Source: Pseudooceanicola nanhaiensis
GTDB taxonomy: Bacteria > Pseudomonadota > Alphaproteobacteria > Rhodobacterales > Rhodobacteraceae
DNA length: 64,000 bases
Direction: 5' to 3'
Assembly: GCF_020171315.1 (NCBI RefSeq)
Contig: NZ_JAIUZP010000014.1
Coordinates: forward strand, 1-64,000
In this document: positions 26,243 to 34,569 of the stretch, piece after piece
How the letters are laid out: every line of letters begins with the position of its first letter
Numbering within the stretch: position 1 is the first letter of the stretch
Program-made: the position numbers and the translations under genes
The notes under the pieces: model-generated
Told to the model about the DNA's origin: nothing
The model's input: the letters and a program-made list of their open reading frames with translations, nothing else
Databases searched by the model: none

Positions 26243-26571
26243 TGGAGCTTCCCGAGACCCGCATCCAGACGGTCACGAAGGGCAAGACCTCCGAGGTCGG
26301 CCCGTCGCTCAAGGAAATCCGCGACGCCGAGAGCGCCGCACGGGAATTCGAGGCGATGTTCCTCAGCCAGGCGGTGGATGAGATGCTCAAGAGCGTCGAC
26401 AGCGGCGCCTTCTCCGGCGGGCAGGCGGCCGAGATGTGGCGCTCCTTCATGGCGCAGGCCGTCGCGGACCAAATCGCGGGCCAGAGCCGGACCGGCATCG
26501 CACAAAGCATTCAAGCAAGTATTTCCGCATATTCAACTGGGCGCAGCCAACCCGAGGAGGACCCCGCATGA
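26242..26571 (+). CDS. flgJ: rod-binding FlgJ, N-terminal domain only
   Basis: This encodes 109 aa. The rod-capping domain is intact (ESAAREFEAMFLSQAVDEMLKSVDSGAFSGGQAAEMWRSFMAQAVADQIAGQ). The C-terminal muramidase domain of enterobacterial FlgJ is absent, as in many alphaproteobacteria; the separate transglycosylase at 57270-58046 probably supplies that activity. The ATG shares its first base with the last base of the flgI stop (TGATG) and the stop overlaps the FlgN-like start (ATGA). Confidence 0.88.
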   Translation: MELPETRIQTVTKGKTSEVGPSLKEIRDAESAAREFEAMFLSQAVDEMLKSVDSGAFSGGQAAEMWRSFMAQAVADQIAGQSRTGIAQSIQASISAYSTGRSQPEEDPA

Positions 26572-26966
26572 GCCGCGCGAACCACGACATTATCGACCAG
26601 CTGAGCAAGCTGCTCCGGGATGAGATCGCCGCCGTCGGCGCCGGTCGCCTCGAGGAGGTCAACAAACTGTTTCCGCAAAAGTCGGCGCTCCTCCAGAAGC
26701 TGCAGGACGCCAGCCCGGCACTCGAGAAAGCTGCACAAGAAAGCGGCACCTCTGCCGAGCGGCTTCGCGAAAAACTTCGGGCTGTTCAGGAGCTTATCCG
26801 CAGCGATTTGGCCATACTCGAGCGTATGACCCACGCGACGGGCGAGATAGCAAAGGAACTTTCGCGCCTCCGTGAGAGACAATCGCTCAACGGATTGTAC
26901 GGCAGCACGGGAACAACTCGCCAAGAAGTTGTTGCCCCCGCAACACAGGTCGACCAGACCATCTAA
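26568..26966 (+). CDS. flgN: FlgN-like export chaperone
   Basis: This encodes 132 aa, starting at the ATG that overlaps the flgJ stop; the longer in-frame version from 26436 runs through flgJ. It is a helical, charged protein (IIDQLSKLLRDEIAAVGAGRLEEVNKLFPQKSALLQKLQDASPALEKA; EKLRAVQELIRSDLAILERMTHATGEIAKELSRL), with the layout of the FlgN/FliT type chaperones that deliver FlgK and FlgL to the export gate. FlgN sequences diverge and the name rests on helical pattern, size and position after flgI-flgJ. Confidence 0.7.
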   Translation: MSRANHDIIDQLSKLLRDEIAAVGAGRLEEVNKLFPQKSALLQKLQDASPALEKAAQESGTSAERLREKLRAVQELIRSDLAILERMTHATGEIAKELSRLRERQSLNGLYGSTGTTRQEVVAPATQVDQTI

Positions 26967-27072
26967 ATTTCGTTACCACTTTTTAACTTTATGCTTCAAA
27001 TTCCATAGTCACGGGCAGGCCCGTTTTCGTCAGAAAGACGATAACGACTATATAAGAATAACGGAGCATAGA

Positions 27073-27909
27073 ATGTCTTCCATTCTTACCAACAACAGCG
27101 CGATGAACGCGCTGTCCACTCTGCGCTCGATCAACAACGATCTGGACAGCACTCAGGACCGGATTTCCACCGGCCTGAAGATCCAGTCGGGCAAAGACAA
27201 CGCCGCATACTTCTCGATCTCCGAGACGATGAAGGGCGACTCGTCGATGTACTCGGCGATCGACGAAGCACTGACCTCGACCATGAACGCCGTTTCGACC
27301 GCCCGCCTGGGCGCCGAGACCGTGAATGATCTGGCCAGCGACTTCGCAGAACGCGTTGCGTTCGCGCAGGGCGGCACCGACGAAGTCCGTGCAGACGTTC
27401 AGGACGAACTGGATGCACTGGTCGAGCGGATCACCACCACGATCAGCCAGGCCACCTTCAACGGCACCAGCCTCGTGGACAGCACCGGCACCGTGACCGT
27501 TGTCACCGGCATCAGCCGCTCTGCGGCCGGTTCCATCACCACCACCACCATCTCGTTCCAGGAGCAAGACCTGGGCGCGATCCTCTCCGCTCTGTCGGCG
27601 ATCGACCTGACCTCTGCTTCGACCGCAGCTCTTCAGGAAGCCGCCCTGCAGGCCGCTGAATCCGCTCTCGACGCCGCAATCGGCGCCGCAACGGCTCTCG
27701 GCATCGCGGAAAACTCGATCGAGACCCAAAAAGACTTCCTCGGCGAGCTGACCAACGTCATCGACAGCGGTGTCGGTTCGATGGTGGACGCAGACATGGA
27801 AAGCGAAGCAGCGCGCCTGCAAGCGCTGCAGGTCCAGCAACAGCTGGCCACGCAGTCGCTCTCCATCGCAAACTCTGCGCCTCAAAATATTCTGAGCCTC
27901 TTCCAGTAA
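27073..27909 (+). CDS. fliC: flagellin
   Basis: This encodes 278 aa, the short flagellin type common in alphaproteobacteria. N-terminal D0/D1 motifs are SSILTNNSAMNALSTLRSINNDLDSTQDRISTGLKIQSGKDNAAYFSISETMKGD. The C-terminal D1/D0 region is ENSIETQKDFLGELTNVIDSGVGSMVDADMESEAARLQALQVQQQLATQSLSIANSAPQNILSLFQ. The variable centre is only about 80 residues, rich in Ser/Thr, giving sites for O-glycosylation. The leader (26967-27072) holds TATATAAGAATA just before the ribosome site GGAG. flaF and flbT follow, the known post-transcriptional control pair. Confidence 0.97.
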   Translation: MSSILTNNSAMNALSTLRSINNDLDSTQDRISTGLKIQSGKDNAAYFSISETMKGDSSMYSAIDEALTSTMNAVSTARLGAETVNDLASDFAERVAFAQGGTDEVRADVQDELDALVERITTTISQATFNGTSLVDSTGTVTVVTGISRSAAGSITTTTISFQEQDLGAILSALSAIDLTSASTAALQEAALQAAESALDAAIGAATALGIAENSIETQKDFLGELTNVIDSGVGSMVDADMESEAARLQALQVQQQLATQSLSIANSAPQNILSLFQ

Positions 27910-27930
27910 AAACTGGTAGGCTGGAATTCG

Positions 27931-27952
27931 AACGGGGCCTCCGGGCCCCGTT
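27931..27952 (+). terminator. hairpin after flagellin
   Basis: AACGGGGCC and GGCCCCGTT form a 9-bp stem with a small loop 21 bases after the flagellin stop. The T-run after it is weak (TTCTCTCC), so it may act as a partial terminator or mRNA-stabilising structure separating abundant flagellin mRNA from flaF-flbT. Confidence 0.55.
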
Positions 27953-28026
27953 CTCTCCCGCAAGGTCCCGGCAGAGGACCGCAAGTCAAAGGGCCCGGAA
28001 GAATTTCCGGGGGTTGAGGACAGAAA

Positions 28027-28425
28027 ATGAGTATAGCCGCCTACAAACGTACGATCCGGGAGTCGGAATCCCCCCGCCAGATCGAACGTCGCATTCTTGC
28101 GCGCCTGACCGGCCAGCTGGAAAATTACGCTGTAGCCTACGACGGTGCCGAAGACCGCGCCGGCCGCCTGCAACTGCTGCATGATGGTCTGCACAAGGTC
28201 CTGACTGATAACCAGAAAATGTGGACTGCCCTGAAAAACGACCTCGCCTCGCCGGGCAATGCCCTGCCGGCCGAGCTGCGCGCGACCCTGCTGTCGCTGG
28301 CACTCTGGGTCGAGCGGCAGACCTCTGTCGTGATGGGCGGCGGCGCCGGGGTTGGGGACCTCGCCACCGTGAACCGTCACATCGTGGCCGGCCTCGCCGG
28401 CGAGGCCCCCGGGCCGAGGGGCTGA
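28027..28425 (+). CDS. flaF: flagellin synthesis regulator FlaF
   Basis: This encodes 132 aa. It matches the FlaF family (YKRTIRESESPRQIERRILARLTGQLENYA; NQKMWTALKNDLASPGNALPAELRATLLSLALWVERQTSVVM). In Caulobacter FlaF is needed for flagellin synthesis and export and opposes FlbT. GAGGA precedes the ATG. It lies 4 bases upstream of flbT. Confidence 0.93.
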   Translation: MSIAAYKRTIRESESPRQIERRILARLTGQLENYAVAYDGAEDRAGRLQLLHDGLHKVLTDNQKMWTALKNDLASPGNALPAELRATLLSLALWVERQTSVVMGGGAGVGDLATVNRHIVAGLAGEAPGPRG

Positions 28426-28429
28426 TCCA

Positions 28430-28915
28430 GTGCTGAAGCTGACGCTGAAACCTTACGAACGGGTCATCGTCAACGGCTGCTCCATCCGGAACTCGGGGCG
28501 CCGGCATTCCATCGTGATCGAGACCCATGCCGATGTGGTCCGGCAGCATGACCTTTTGGACGGGGACGCCGCGTCGACCCCTGTCCGCAAGGCCTACTTC
28601 CTGATCCAGACGGCCCTGATCCGCGCCGACCTGCGCGAAAAGCTGGTCCCCGCGATCCAGAAACAGCTTGCCGCGCTCGCCACCGTCTTCGGGCCGCCGA
28701 ACGTGAGCAATATCTTCGAGGCCGCCAACGAGGTGTCGAAGATGGACTACTACAAGGCGATGCGCGCCCTGCGCCCCGTCCTGCGCTACGAAGAAGAACT
28801 TCTGAACCACCTCGCCTCGGCGGAACGCGCCAAGGCCGCCCCGCCGGAACGCGGCGCGGACCAGAAAGAGGCCGAGGCCGCCCTGACCATTGCCGCGGAA
28901 GAGACCACGTCATGA
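28430..28915 (+). CDS. flbT: flagellin mRNA regulator FlbT
   Basis: This encodes 161 aa from a GTG. Family motifs are LKLTLKPYERVIVNGCSIRNSGRRHSIVIETHADVVRQHDLL and YFLIQTALIRADLREKLVPAIQKQLAAL. FlbT binds flagellin mRNA and ties flagellin translation to hook assembly (shown in Caulobacter). The C-terminal 35 residues are Ala/Glu-rich. The stop overlaps the DUF1217 start by ATGA. Confidence 0.94.
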   Translation: MLKLTLKPYERVIVNGCSIRNSGRRHSIVIETHADVVRQHDLLDGDAASTPVRKAYFLIQTALIRADLREKLVPAIQKQLAALATVFGPPNVSNIFEAANEVSKMDYYKAMRALRPVLRYEEELLNHLASAERAKAAPPERGADQKEAEAALTIAAEETTS

Positions 28916-29736
28916 TTTCCGTCACCGGGATGAGCACGTACAACGCCCTGATCCTCGCCGATGCGACAGAGGAGTCCCAAAAGGAAGTGCTGACCACGAC
29001 CGGCCAGCACTCCCGGGCGATTGCCTCCTTCCTGGAACAGGTCAGCAGCATCGAGACCGTGGATGACCTCGTGGACAACTACGAGGTCTATTCCTTCGTC
29101 ATGAAGGCCTACGACCTCGAGGACGAGATCTTCGGCAAGGCGATGGTGAAGAAGATCCTCTCAGGTGACGAGGAAGACGACGACGCTCTCGTCAACAAGC
29201 TGACCGACAGCCGGTTCACCGCGCTTTACGAGGCCATGGGCTTCTCCGAAGGCGGCACGGTGACCACCAACACGATCGACCCCGAGTGGCAGCAGGCCAT
29301 GGTCGATCAGTATATCGAACAGATCTACTCCAACGAATACGCCGACCAGAACGAGACCCTGGGCACGGTGCTGGAGGTCCGCAACAAGGCGGAAGGGATT
29401 GAGAGCTACTACGACCTGCTGGCCGACGAGAACCTGACGGACTTCATCTATACGGTCCTGAACCTTCCCTCGGACATGTCCGCGCTCGACGTGGACAAAC
29501 AGGCTGAAATCCTTGAAGAAAAGTTCGATCTCGAGGATCTGCAGGACCCGGAAGAGCTGGAAAAGCTGCTCCGCCGCTACGCGATCATCAAGGACGCGCA
29601 GGACGGGACCGCCACCGCGAACAGCGCCGCCGTCACCCTGATGTCGAGCGCGGTGAGTGCTTTGTCCTCGGACGGTCAGTTCGTGCCGATCACCATCGAC
29701 ATGTCGGTGATCTACCCCTCGACCGGCTACGAATGA
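28912..29736 (+). CDS. DUF1217 flagellar-cluster protein
   Basis: This encodes 274 aa, acidic and helical. The pattern MSTYNALILADATEESQKEVLTTTGQHSRAIASFLEQVSSIETVDDLVDNYEVYSFVMKAYDLEDEIFGKAMVKKIL, with later LVNKLTDSRFTALYEAMGF and ILEEKFDLEDLQDPEELEKLLRRYAIIKD, fits the DUF1217 family, repeatedly found in alphaproteobacterial flagellar clusters but without a settled function. It is translationally coupled to flbT and converges on fliG. A role in filament or hook-filament export is possible. Confidence 0.82.
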   Translation: MISVTGMSTYNALILADATEESQKEVLTTTGQHSRAIASFLEQVSSIETVDDLVDNYEVYSFVMKAYDLEDEIFGKAMVKKILSGDEEDDDALVNKLTDSRFTALYEAMGFSEGGTVTTNTIDPEWQQAMVDQYIEQIYSNEYADQNETLGTVLEVRNKAEGIESYYDLLADENLTDFIYTVLNLPSDMSALDVDKQAEILEEKFDLEDLQDPEELEKLLRRYAIIKDAQDGTATANSAAVTLMSSAVSALSSDGQFVPITIDMSVIYPSTGYE

Positions 29737-29753
29737 CGCGGCGGGACGGCTGA

Positions 29754-30818
29754 TCAGGCGATCAGCTCGTCCTCTTCGTCGTCCATCGGCAGGCGGATGA
29801 CCTCTTCGTCGGCCAGTTCCTTGGCATAATCCACCATCGCGGTCTGCGCCTCGCGCACGTCCCGGCCACGCACCGGCCCCATCGAGTTCATCTCGTCCAG
29901 CAGCATGTCGCGCGACCGGCCCGGCAGCACGTTGAGGAAGTGATCGCGCACCTCCTTCGACGCGCCGCGCAGCGCCATCGGCAGCGTGTTGCCCGGCACG
30001 CCGCGCATCACGCGGGCCAGCCCCATCGCGTCCAGCTTCACCAGATCGTCGAAGGTGAACATCTTCTGCTTGATCGCGTTGAACATGTCGGCGGCGCGCT
30101 CTTCCAGCCCCGGTGCGATCCGGTCGAAGGCGTCGCGGTCCAGCTTGTTGAACAGATCCGCCATACGCTGCTGAAGCTCCGAGGCCGTCGGCTGCGACGA
30201 GGCCGCCGCGATGTCGGTGGTCAGCGCCTCTTCCAGCTGCTGCATCATGTGATGCGGCACCGCTTCCATCTTGATCATCCGCTCGATGATGCCTTCCATC
30301 CGCTCGACCCCCAGCAGCGGCAGCACCTTGGCGGCCACGTCGGATTTCACGTTGGACAGGATCGCCGCGGCGGTCTGCTCGTGCTCGCCCTTCAGGTAGT
30401 TGGCGATGACGTTCTCGTTCAGCGCGCTGAACCGCGCCCAGAGATCGCGTTCCTTCAGCGGGCCACGGATGTCCTTGAGGATCGCGTCGGCCTGATCGGT
30501 CGGCAGCAGGTTGCGCAGCATGCTTTCGGCGATGGCGAAGGAGCCGACGACACCGCTGCCGTTGGTGATGCTCTCGGTGAATTCGGTCATCACCTCCTCG
30601 ACCTGCGGCGCCGAGACGGAGCCGAGGCCCGACATGGCGCGGGTCAGCTTCTGGATATCGACCTCGTCGAGCTTCTGCATCAGGTCCGAGCCGCGCTTCT
30701 CGCCCAGGCAGAGGAACAGGATCGCCGCCTTCTCGGGGCCCTTCAGCTTGCGCCGCCGCAGGCCCGCATCCGCTACGCGGCCGGGGACGGAGGTCTTGGT
30801 CATCGTCGTCGCTTTCAT
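29754..30818 (-). CDS. fliG: flagellar motor switch protein FliG
   Basis: This encodes 354 aa. Domains are N (KAAILFLCLGEKRGSDLMQKLDEVDIQKLTRAMSGLG), middle with the EHEQ-type motif (NYLKGEHEQTAAAILSNV), and C with torque helix residues (MFTFDDLVKLDAMGLARVMRGV...REVRDHF, LDEMNSMGPVRGRDV). FliG is the rotor component that meets MotA and sits on FliF. The tail is very acidic (PMDDEEDELIA). It is the last gene of fliF-H-N-P-G; a start six codons downstream (MTKTSV) is also possible. Confidence 0.97.
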   Translation of the reverse strand: MKATTMTKTSVPGRVADAGLRRRKLKGPEKAAILFLCLGEKRGSDLMQKLDEVDIQKLTRAMSGLGSVSAPQVEEVMTEFTESITNGSGVVGSFAIAESMLRNLLPTDQADAILKDIRGPLKERDLWARFSALNENVIANYLKGEHEQTAAAILSNVKSDVAAKVLPLLGVERMEGIIERMIKMEAVPHHMMQQLEEALTTDIAAASSQPTASELQQRMADLFNKLDRDAFDRIAPGLEERAADMFNAIKQKMFTFDDLVKLDAMGLARVMRGVPGNTLPMALRGASKEVRDHFLNVLPGRSRDMLLDEMNSMGPVRGRDVREAQTAMVDYAKELADEEVIRLPMDDEEDELIA

Positions 30819-30830
30819 CGTCCCTACTCC

Positions 30831-31649
30831 TCAGCCCCCGCCCGTCATGGGCAGGTATCCTTCCATCAACGACCCGGCCAGCATGTACCAGCCGTCGATC
30901 AGCACAAAGAAAATCACCTTGAACGGCAGCGAGATCATGACCGGCGGCAGCATCATCATGCCCGCCGACATGAGCACCGAGGCCACGATCAGGTCCAGCG
31001 CCACGAAGGGCAGGTAGATCAGGAACCCGATCGAAAAGGCCCGCCGCAACTCCGACATCATGAAGGCCGGCACCAGTTCCCGCCAGCCGACCTCGTCCAC
31101 GCTTTCGGGCAGCTGGGGCACCACGTCGCTCTCATCCGACCGCGCGGCGATGTCCATGAACAGCAGCAGGTCCTTGTCGCGCGTGTTGGCATACATGAAC
31201 CGCTTGAACGGATCGCCGATCCGCCCGATGGCCTGTTCCTCGGTGATGGAATTCTCCATCAGAGGCTGGATGCCCTGTTCGTAGGCGTCGTTGAACACCG
31301 GCTGCATGACATAGAAGGTCATGAACAGCGCCATCGCCGACAGCACCATGTTCGGTGGCGTCTGGTTCAGGCCAAGCGCGGTACGCAGCATGGAAAAGAC
31401 GATGATGAAGCGGGTAAAGCTCGTCATCACCACCAGCAGACCCGGCGCGATGGACAGCACCGTCATCAGCGCGATCAGCTGGATGATCCGCCCCGACAGG
31501 GTCGCCGTCTCGTCCGTGCCCGGCTGTGCCTGGCTCAACGTCTCGGAAATCGCGCCCAGCAGACCGCCGTCCTGCGCATGTGCCAGACCGGGCCACAGCG
31601 CAAGCGCGGCCAGCAGGGTCAGGCAGAGGGGCAGGGGGCGGCGCAGCAT
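30831..31649 (-). CDS. fliP: flagellar export gate protein FliP
   Basis: This encodes 272 aa. A signal peptide (MLRRPLPLCLTLLAALALWPGLAHAQ) is followed by the family sequence IIQLIALMTVLSIAPGLLVVMTSFTRFIIVFSMLRTALGLNQTPPNMVLSAMALFMTFYVMQPVF and FMMSELRRAFSIGFLIYLPFVALDLIVASVLMSAGMMMLPPVMISLPFKVIFFVLIDGW. FliP forms the export channel with FliQ and FliR. Unusually, those partners are encoded 26 kb away in the second flagellar block. Confidence 0.97.
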   Translation of the reverse strand: MLRRPLPLCLTLLAALALWPGLAHAQDGGLLGAISETLSQAQPGTDETATLSGRIIQLIALMTVLSIAPGLLVVMTSFTRFIIVFSMLRTALGLNQTPPNMVLSAMALFMTFYVMQPVFNDAYEQGIQPLMENSITEEQAIGRIGDPFKRFMYANTRDKDLLLFMDIAARSDESDVVPQLPESVDEVGWRELVPAFMMSELRRAFSIGFLIYLPFVALDLIVASVLMSAGMMMLPPVMISLPFKVIFFVLIDGWYMLAGSLMEGYLPMTGGG

Positions 31650-31653
31650 CGGC

Positions 31654-32031
31654 TCACTTGTCCGAGATGTAGTCCTTGACGATCTCGGTCAGAGACACGC
31701 CCAGCCGATCGCCCGACAGCTTCACCAGATCGCCGCGCGCCACGAGGCGGTCGTTGATCACCACGTCCACCGGCTCGCCGATCTTCTTGTCCAGCTCGAT
31801 GACCGATCCGCGCGACAGCTTCAGCAGCTGCGAGATCGGCATCCGGCTGTGGCCCAGCACGATCTGCACGTTCAGCCCGACGTTGAACATCGCGTCGATG
31901 TTGCGGCCCTTGCCGCTGTCGCGCTTGTCCGGGTCGATCATGTCCTCGATGGCCAGCGTCTCGCCGCTTTCGTCCACCTGCGGAAAGACCTCGTCCTTGC
32001 CGGGGCCTGCCGGTTCGTCTTTCTCAGCCAT
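31654..32031 (-). CDS. fliN: flagellar motor switch protein FliN
   Basis: This encodes 125 aa from the ATG at 32031, preceded by GGAGTG; a start 42 bases upstream was rejected because it overlaps fliH further. The SpoA domain is clear (FNVGLNVQIVLGHSRMPISQLLKLSRGSVIELDKKIGEPVDVVINDRLVARGDLVKLSGDRLGVSLTEIV). The N-terminal 40 residues are acidic and disordered. It builds the lower C-ring and binds FliH. The start overlaps the fliH stop. Confidence 0.96.
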   Translation of the reverse strand: MAEKDEPAGPGKDEVFPQVDESGETLAIEDMIDPDKRDSGKGRNIDAMFNVGLNVQIVLGHSRMPISQLLKLSRGSVIELDKKIGEPVDVVINDRLVARGDLVKLSGDRLGVSLTEIVKDYISDK

Positions 32032-32698
32032 GTGCGTCACTCCGCTCTGATGAGGTCCGCGCGAGGGCGGCATCTGCCGCCGCCTTCAGCGCATCGTGAA
32101 TGCGGTCGCAGACCGCGTTGAAGGAGAAATCCATGAAGCCGTTGTCCCATTCGACACGGGCATCCCCGGCACCGAGCGCCGGGTCGTAGGAAAATTCGAC
32201 GCGCCCGGCATAGCCGATCTCGTGCACCGCCTTCGACAGGTCCTCGCCGATCAGGTCGAGCGAGGCCTTGGGCAGCACGATCCGCAGACCGGCGGCGCCA
32301 AGCGCCATGCCGATGGCCTGTTTCACCTCGGCGCGGACGCGGGGCAGGGACAGCGTGCGCATCGCCTCGGGCGCGACCTTCTCGAAGACCGACAGCGTGA
32401 AGTCCAGCACCTGGCTCTCCAGGTCGGCGCGGTGCTTGTCGGCTTCCTTCAGCAGCACGTCGAGGCGGGGCACGATCTGGTTCACCGCCTCCATCTGCGC
32501 CCGCACATCGGCAAGGTCGGCTGCCGAAGAGGCCTCGGCCCGGCCCGCGATCCGGCCATCCGCATAGCCTTCGGCGCGCGCCTCGGCTTCCGCCTGACGC
32601 AACTCGGCCTCCGTGAACGTGGCAAGCGCGGCCCGGGCCGCGCGCTTTGCCTCCATCGCACGTTCAAGGTCGAAGTCCCGCTCGAAGGCGAAGCGCAT
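32024..32698 (-). CDS. fliH: FliH-like negative regulator of the export ATPase
   Basis: This encodes 224 aa. It contains the helical FliH/V-ATPase E-subunit pattern: an Ala/Glu/Arg-rich coiled coil (EAELRQAEAEARAEGYADGRIAGRAEASS) with GxxxG-like repeats, then VLDFTLSVFEKVAPEAMRTLSLPRVRAEVKQAIGMALGAAGLRIVLPKASLDLIGEDL. FliH dimers hold FliI at the C-ring through FliN, encoded next. It is 3 bases after fliF. Confidence 0.85.
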   Translation of the reverse strand: MRFAFERDFDLERAMEAKRAARAALATFTEAELRQAEAEARAEGYADGRIAGRAEASSAADLADVRAQMEAVNQIVPRLDVLLKEADKHRADLESQVLDFTLSVFEKVAPEAMRTLSLPRVRAEVKQAIGMALGAAGLRIVLPKASLDLIGEDLSKAVHEIGYAGRVEFSYDPALGAGDARVEWDNGFMDFSFNAVCDRIHDALKAAADAALARTSSERSDAHG

Positions 32699-32701
32699 GG
32701 G

Positions 32702-34423
32702 TCAGAGCTCCTCCGCCAGCCAGGACTGAATGACCCGCAGGGATTCATCCGGTTCGTTCTCGACCAGGACACCCACGCTCTCGATCCAGCCCTTCTTGAT
32801 GCCACCGCTGACCGGGCCCAGCTGGACGACTTCGCCGTCCATGTCGTCGGGGCCGAGAATCGTGCCGGTATGCGCCCCGCCGCCCGCGGTCGGGGCCGGG
32901 CCCGACAGGGCCGGCGCGTTCGGACGCTGGGCTGCGGGCAGGGCCGCCGGATCGGCAAGGGCCCCCGCCTCGCCCCCGGCAAGCGCAAGGGCACCGCCGC
33001 CCGCGGCCGCCCCGGCAAGTGCGGGCATGTCGCCGCCTTCGCTGGTCATGCGCCGCAGCAGGGGCATCACGCCGAAGGCCATCACCGCTGCCACGACCCC
33101 AAGGGCAAAGAGACCGCGCAGGATCGACATCAGGTTGTCGGTCAGCACCTGGCCGATGGACTGGCCGACCGGCTCGCCCACATCCATCGAGTAATCCATG
33201 AACCGCAGGCTATCGACCTGCACCGTATCGCCGCGCGCATTGTCGAAGCCGACCGCCGATTGCACCAGCTGGGTCAGCCGCTCCAGTTCGTCCGCGCTGC
33301 GCTCCTCGTAGGCGACCGTGCCGTCATCGGCGACGTTGTAGATGCCGTTGACCAGGACCGCGACGGAGATCCGGTTGATGTCGCCCGGCTCGCGGACCAC
33401 CTCGCTCGACGTGTTGCCGATCTCGTAGTTGACGATCTCGTTCGTCGAGGCGCTGGAGTTGCTGTTCTGCGGCTGGCCGCCGGGGCCGTTCTGCAGCCCG
33501 CCCGGCAGGTTGTCGAGAACGCCGACCTCGCCCTGCGCGTTGCGGGTATCCTCGGTGTTCTCTTCGCGGGTCTCGGTCGAGCGGACAACCCGCTGCGAGG
33601 GGTCATAGCTCTGCTGGCGGATCACCTGACGCTCGGTGGTCAGGTCCACGTTCACGTTGACCCGCGCATTGCCCGCCCCGACCCGCGCGGTCAGGATCGA
33701 CTGGATGTTGCGCGACATGCGCTCTTCGATGGCGGTCCGCACGCTCTGAAGCGTCACCTCCGCCGTGCTGTCGCCATCTTCGGCAAGGATAGTCTCGCCG
33801 CTCGCCGACAGGACGGTCACGCGGCCCGGCGCCAGGCCCGGCACGGCCGACGCAACCAGAGCGCGAATCGATTGACCTTCGCGGCGACCGATCTCGGCGC
33901 TGCCCGCGCCGCGCACGATGACCGAGGCAGAGGGCTCCGCCGTCTCGCGCGAAAACGCCTCGCGCTCGGGCAGCACCAAGTGCACCCGCGCCGCGGCAAT
34001 GCCGTCGATGGTCTGGATCGAGCGGGCCAGCTCGCCCTCCATGGCGCGCAGGCGATTCACCCGCTGCATGAAGGTGTTCATCCCCAGGCCGGAGGACTGG
34101 TCGAAGATCTCCCAGCCGGGCGTGCCTTCATCCAGAAGCCCTTGTTCTGCAAGGGCCATTCGGGCGCGCGGGATGTCTTCGCGGGGCACAGAAACAGTCG
34201 AACCGGCCGCCTCCAGCTCCACCTTGAAGCCCGCGCCTTCCAGCGCGTCGATCAGGCGGCTGGCCGCAGCAGGGGACAGGTTGCTGTAGAGCGGCACGTA
34301 TTCCGGCCGCATCACCATGTTCAGACCAAAGAGCAGCGCGAAAACGATGCCGACGCCCGTCGCACCAAGTGCGATCAGACGCCCACGTCCAAGCGACAGC
34401 AGATTGTCGATAAACGGTCCCAA
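32702..34423 (-). CDS. fliF: flagellar MS-ring protein FliF
   Basis: This encodes 573 aa, the usual size. TM1 is near residues 17-37 (LIALGATGVGIVFALLFGLNMV). Next is the YscJ/FliF ring-building region (YVPLYSNLSPAAASRLIDALEGAGFKVELEAAGSTVSVPREDIPRARMALAEQGLL; VNRLRAMEGELARSIQTIDGIAAARVHLVLPEREAFSRE). TM2 is near 430-450 (LRGLFALGVVAAVMAFGVMPLL), with a C-terminal FliG-binding tail. It heads fliF-H-N-P-G and is divergent from fliL. Confidence 0.97.
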   Translation of the reverse strand: MGPFIDNLLSLGRGRLIALGATGVGIVFALLFGLNMVMRPEYVPLYSNLSPAAASRLIDALEGAGFKVELEAAGSTVSVPREDIPRARMALAEQGLLDEGTPGWEIFDQSSGLGMNTFMQRVNRLRAMEGELARSIQTIDGIAAARVHLVLPEREAFSRETAEPSASVIVRGAGSAEIGRREGQSIRALVASAVPGLAPGRVTVLSASGETILAEDGDSTAEVTLQSVRTAIEERMSRNIQSILTARVGAGNARVNVNVDLTTERQVIRQQSYDPSQRVVRSTETREENTEDTRNAQGEVGVLDNLPGGLQNGPGGQPQNSNSSASTNEIVNYEIGNTSSEVVREPGDINRISVAVLVNGIYNVADDGTVAYEERSADELERLTQLVQSAVGFDNARGDTVQVDSLRFMDYSMDVGEPVGQSIGQVLTDNLMSILRGLFALGVVAAVMAFGVMPLLRRMTSEGGDMPALAGAAAGGGALALAGGEAGALADPAALPAAQRPNAPALSGPAPTAGGGAHTGTILGPDDMDGEVVQLGPVSGGIKKGWIESVGVLVENEPDESLRVIQSWLAEEL

Positions 34424-34503
34424 ACCCTACCCCCGGCGCAGATAGCTGCCTTTACTCGGATTTAACCGGATTAATCCTTGCTGCGCAAGCACAGTTTACA
34501 ATT

Positions 34504-34555
34504 TATACTTGCTTAAGAGACAATTAATCTGCATTGTAATCAACAGCTATACATG
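34504..34555. promoter_or_regulatory. octamer sites in the fliF-fliL spacer
   Basis: Two minus-strand octamers lie in the 146-base divergent spacer: TATACTTG at 34504-34511 (CAAGTATA) and TATACATG at 34548-34555 (CATGTATA), 44 bases apart start to start (about four helical turns). Both match the CAWGWATA pattern seen upstream of motA, flgI and flgB. The spacer is AT-rich relative to its surroundings. A shared flagellar activator site is inferred. Confidence 0.5.
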
Positions 34556-34569
34556 AACGGGCATATTCG

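Noticed and set aside
27001-27072. Sigma-28 promoter for flagellin (GACGATAA near 27038)
   Set aside because: It resembles the -10 element GCCGATAA, but no TAAA-type -35 is found at the right distance and no fliA is present.
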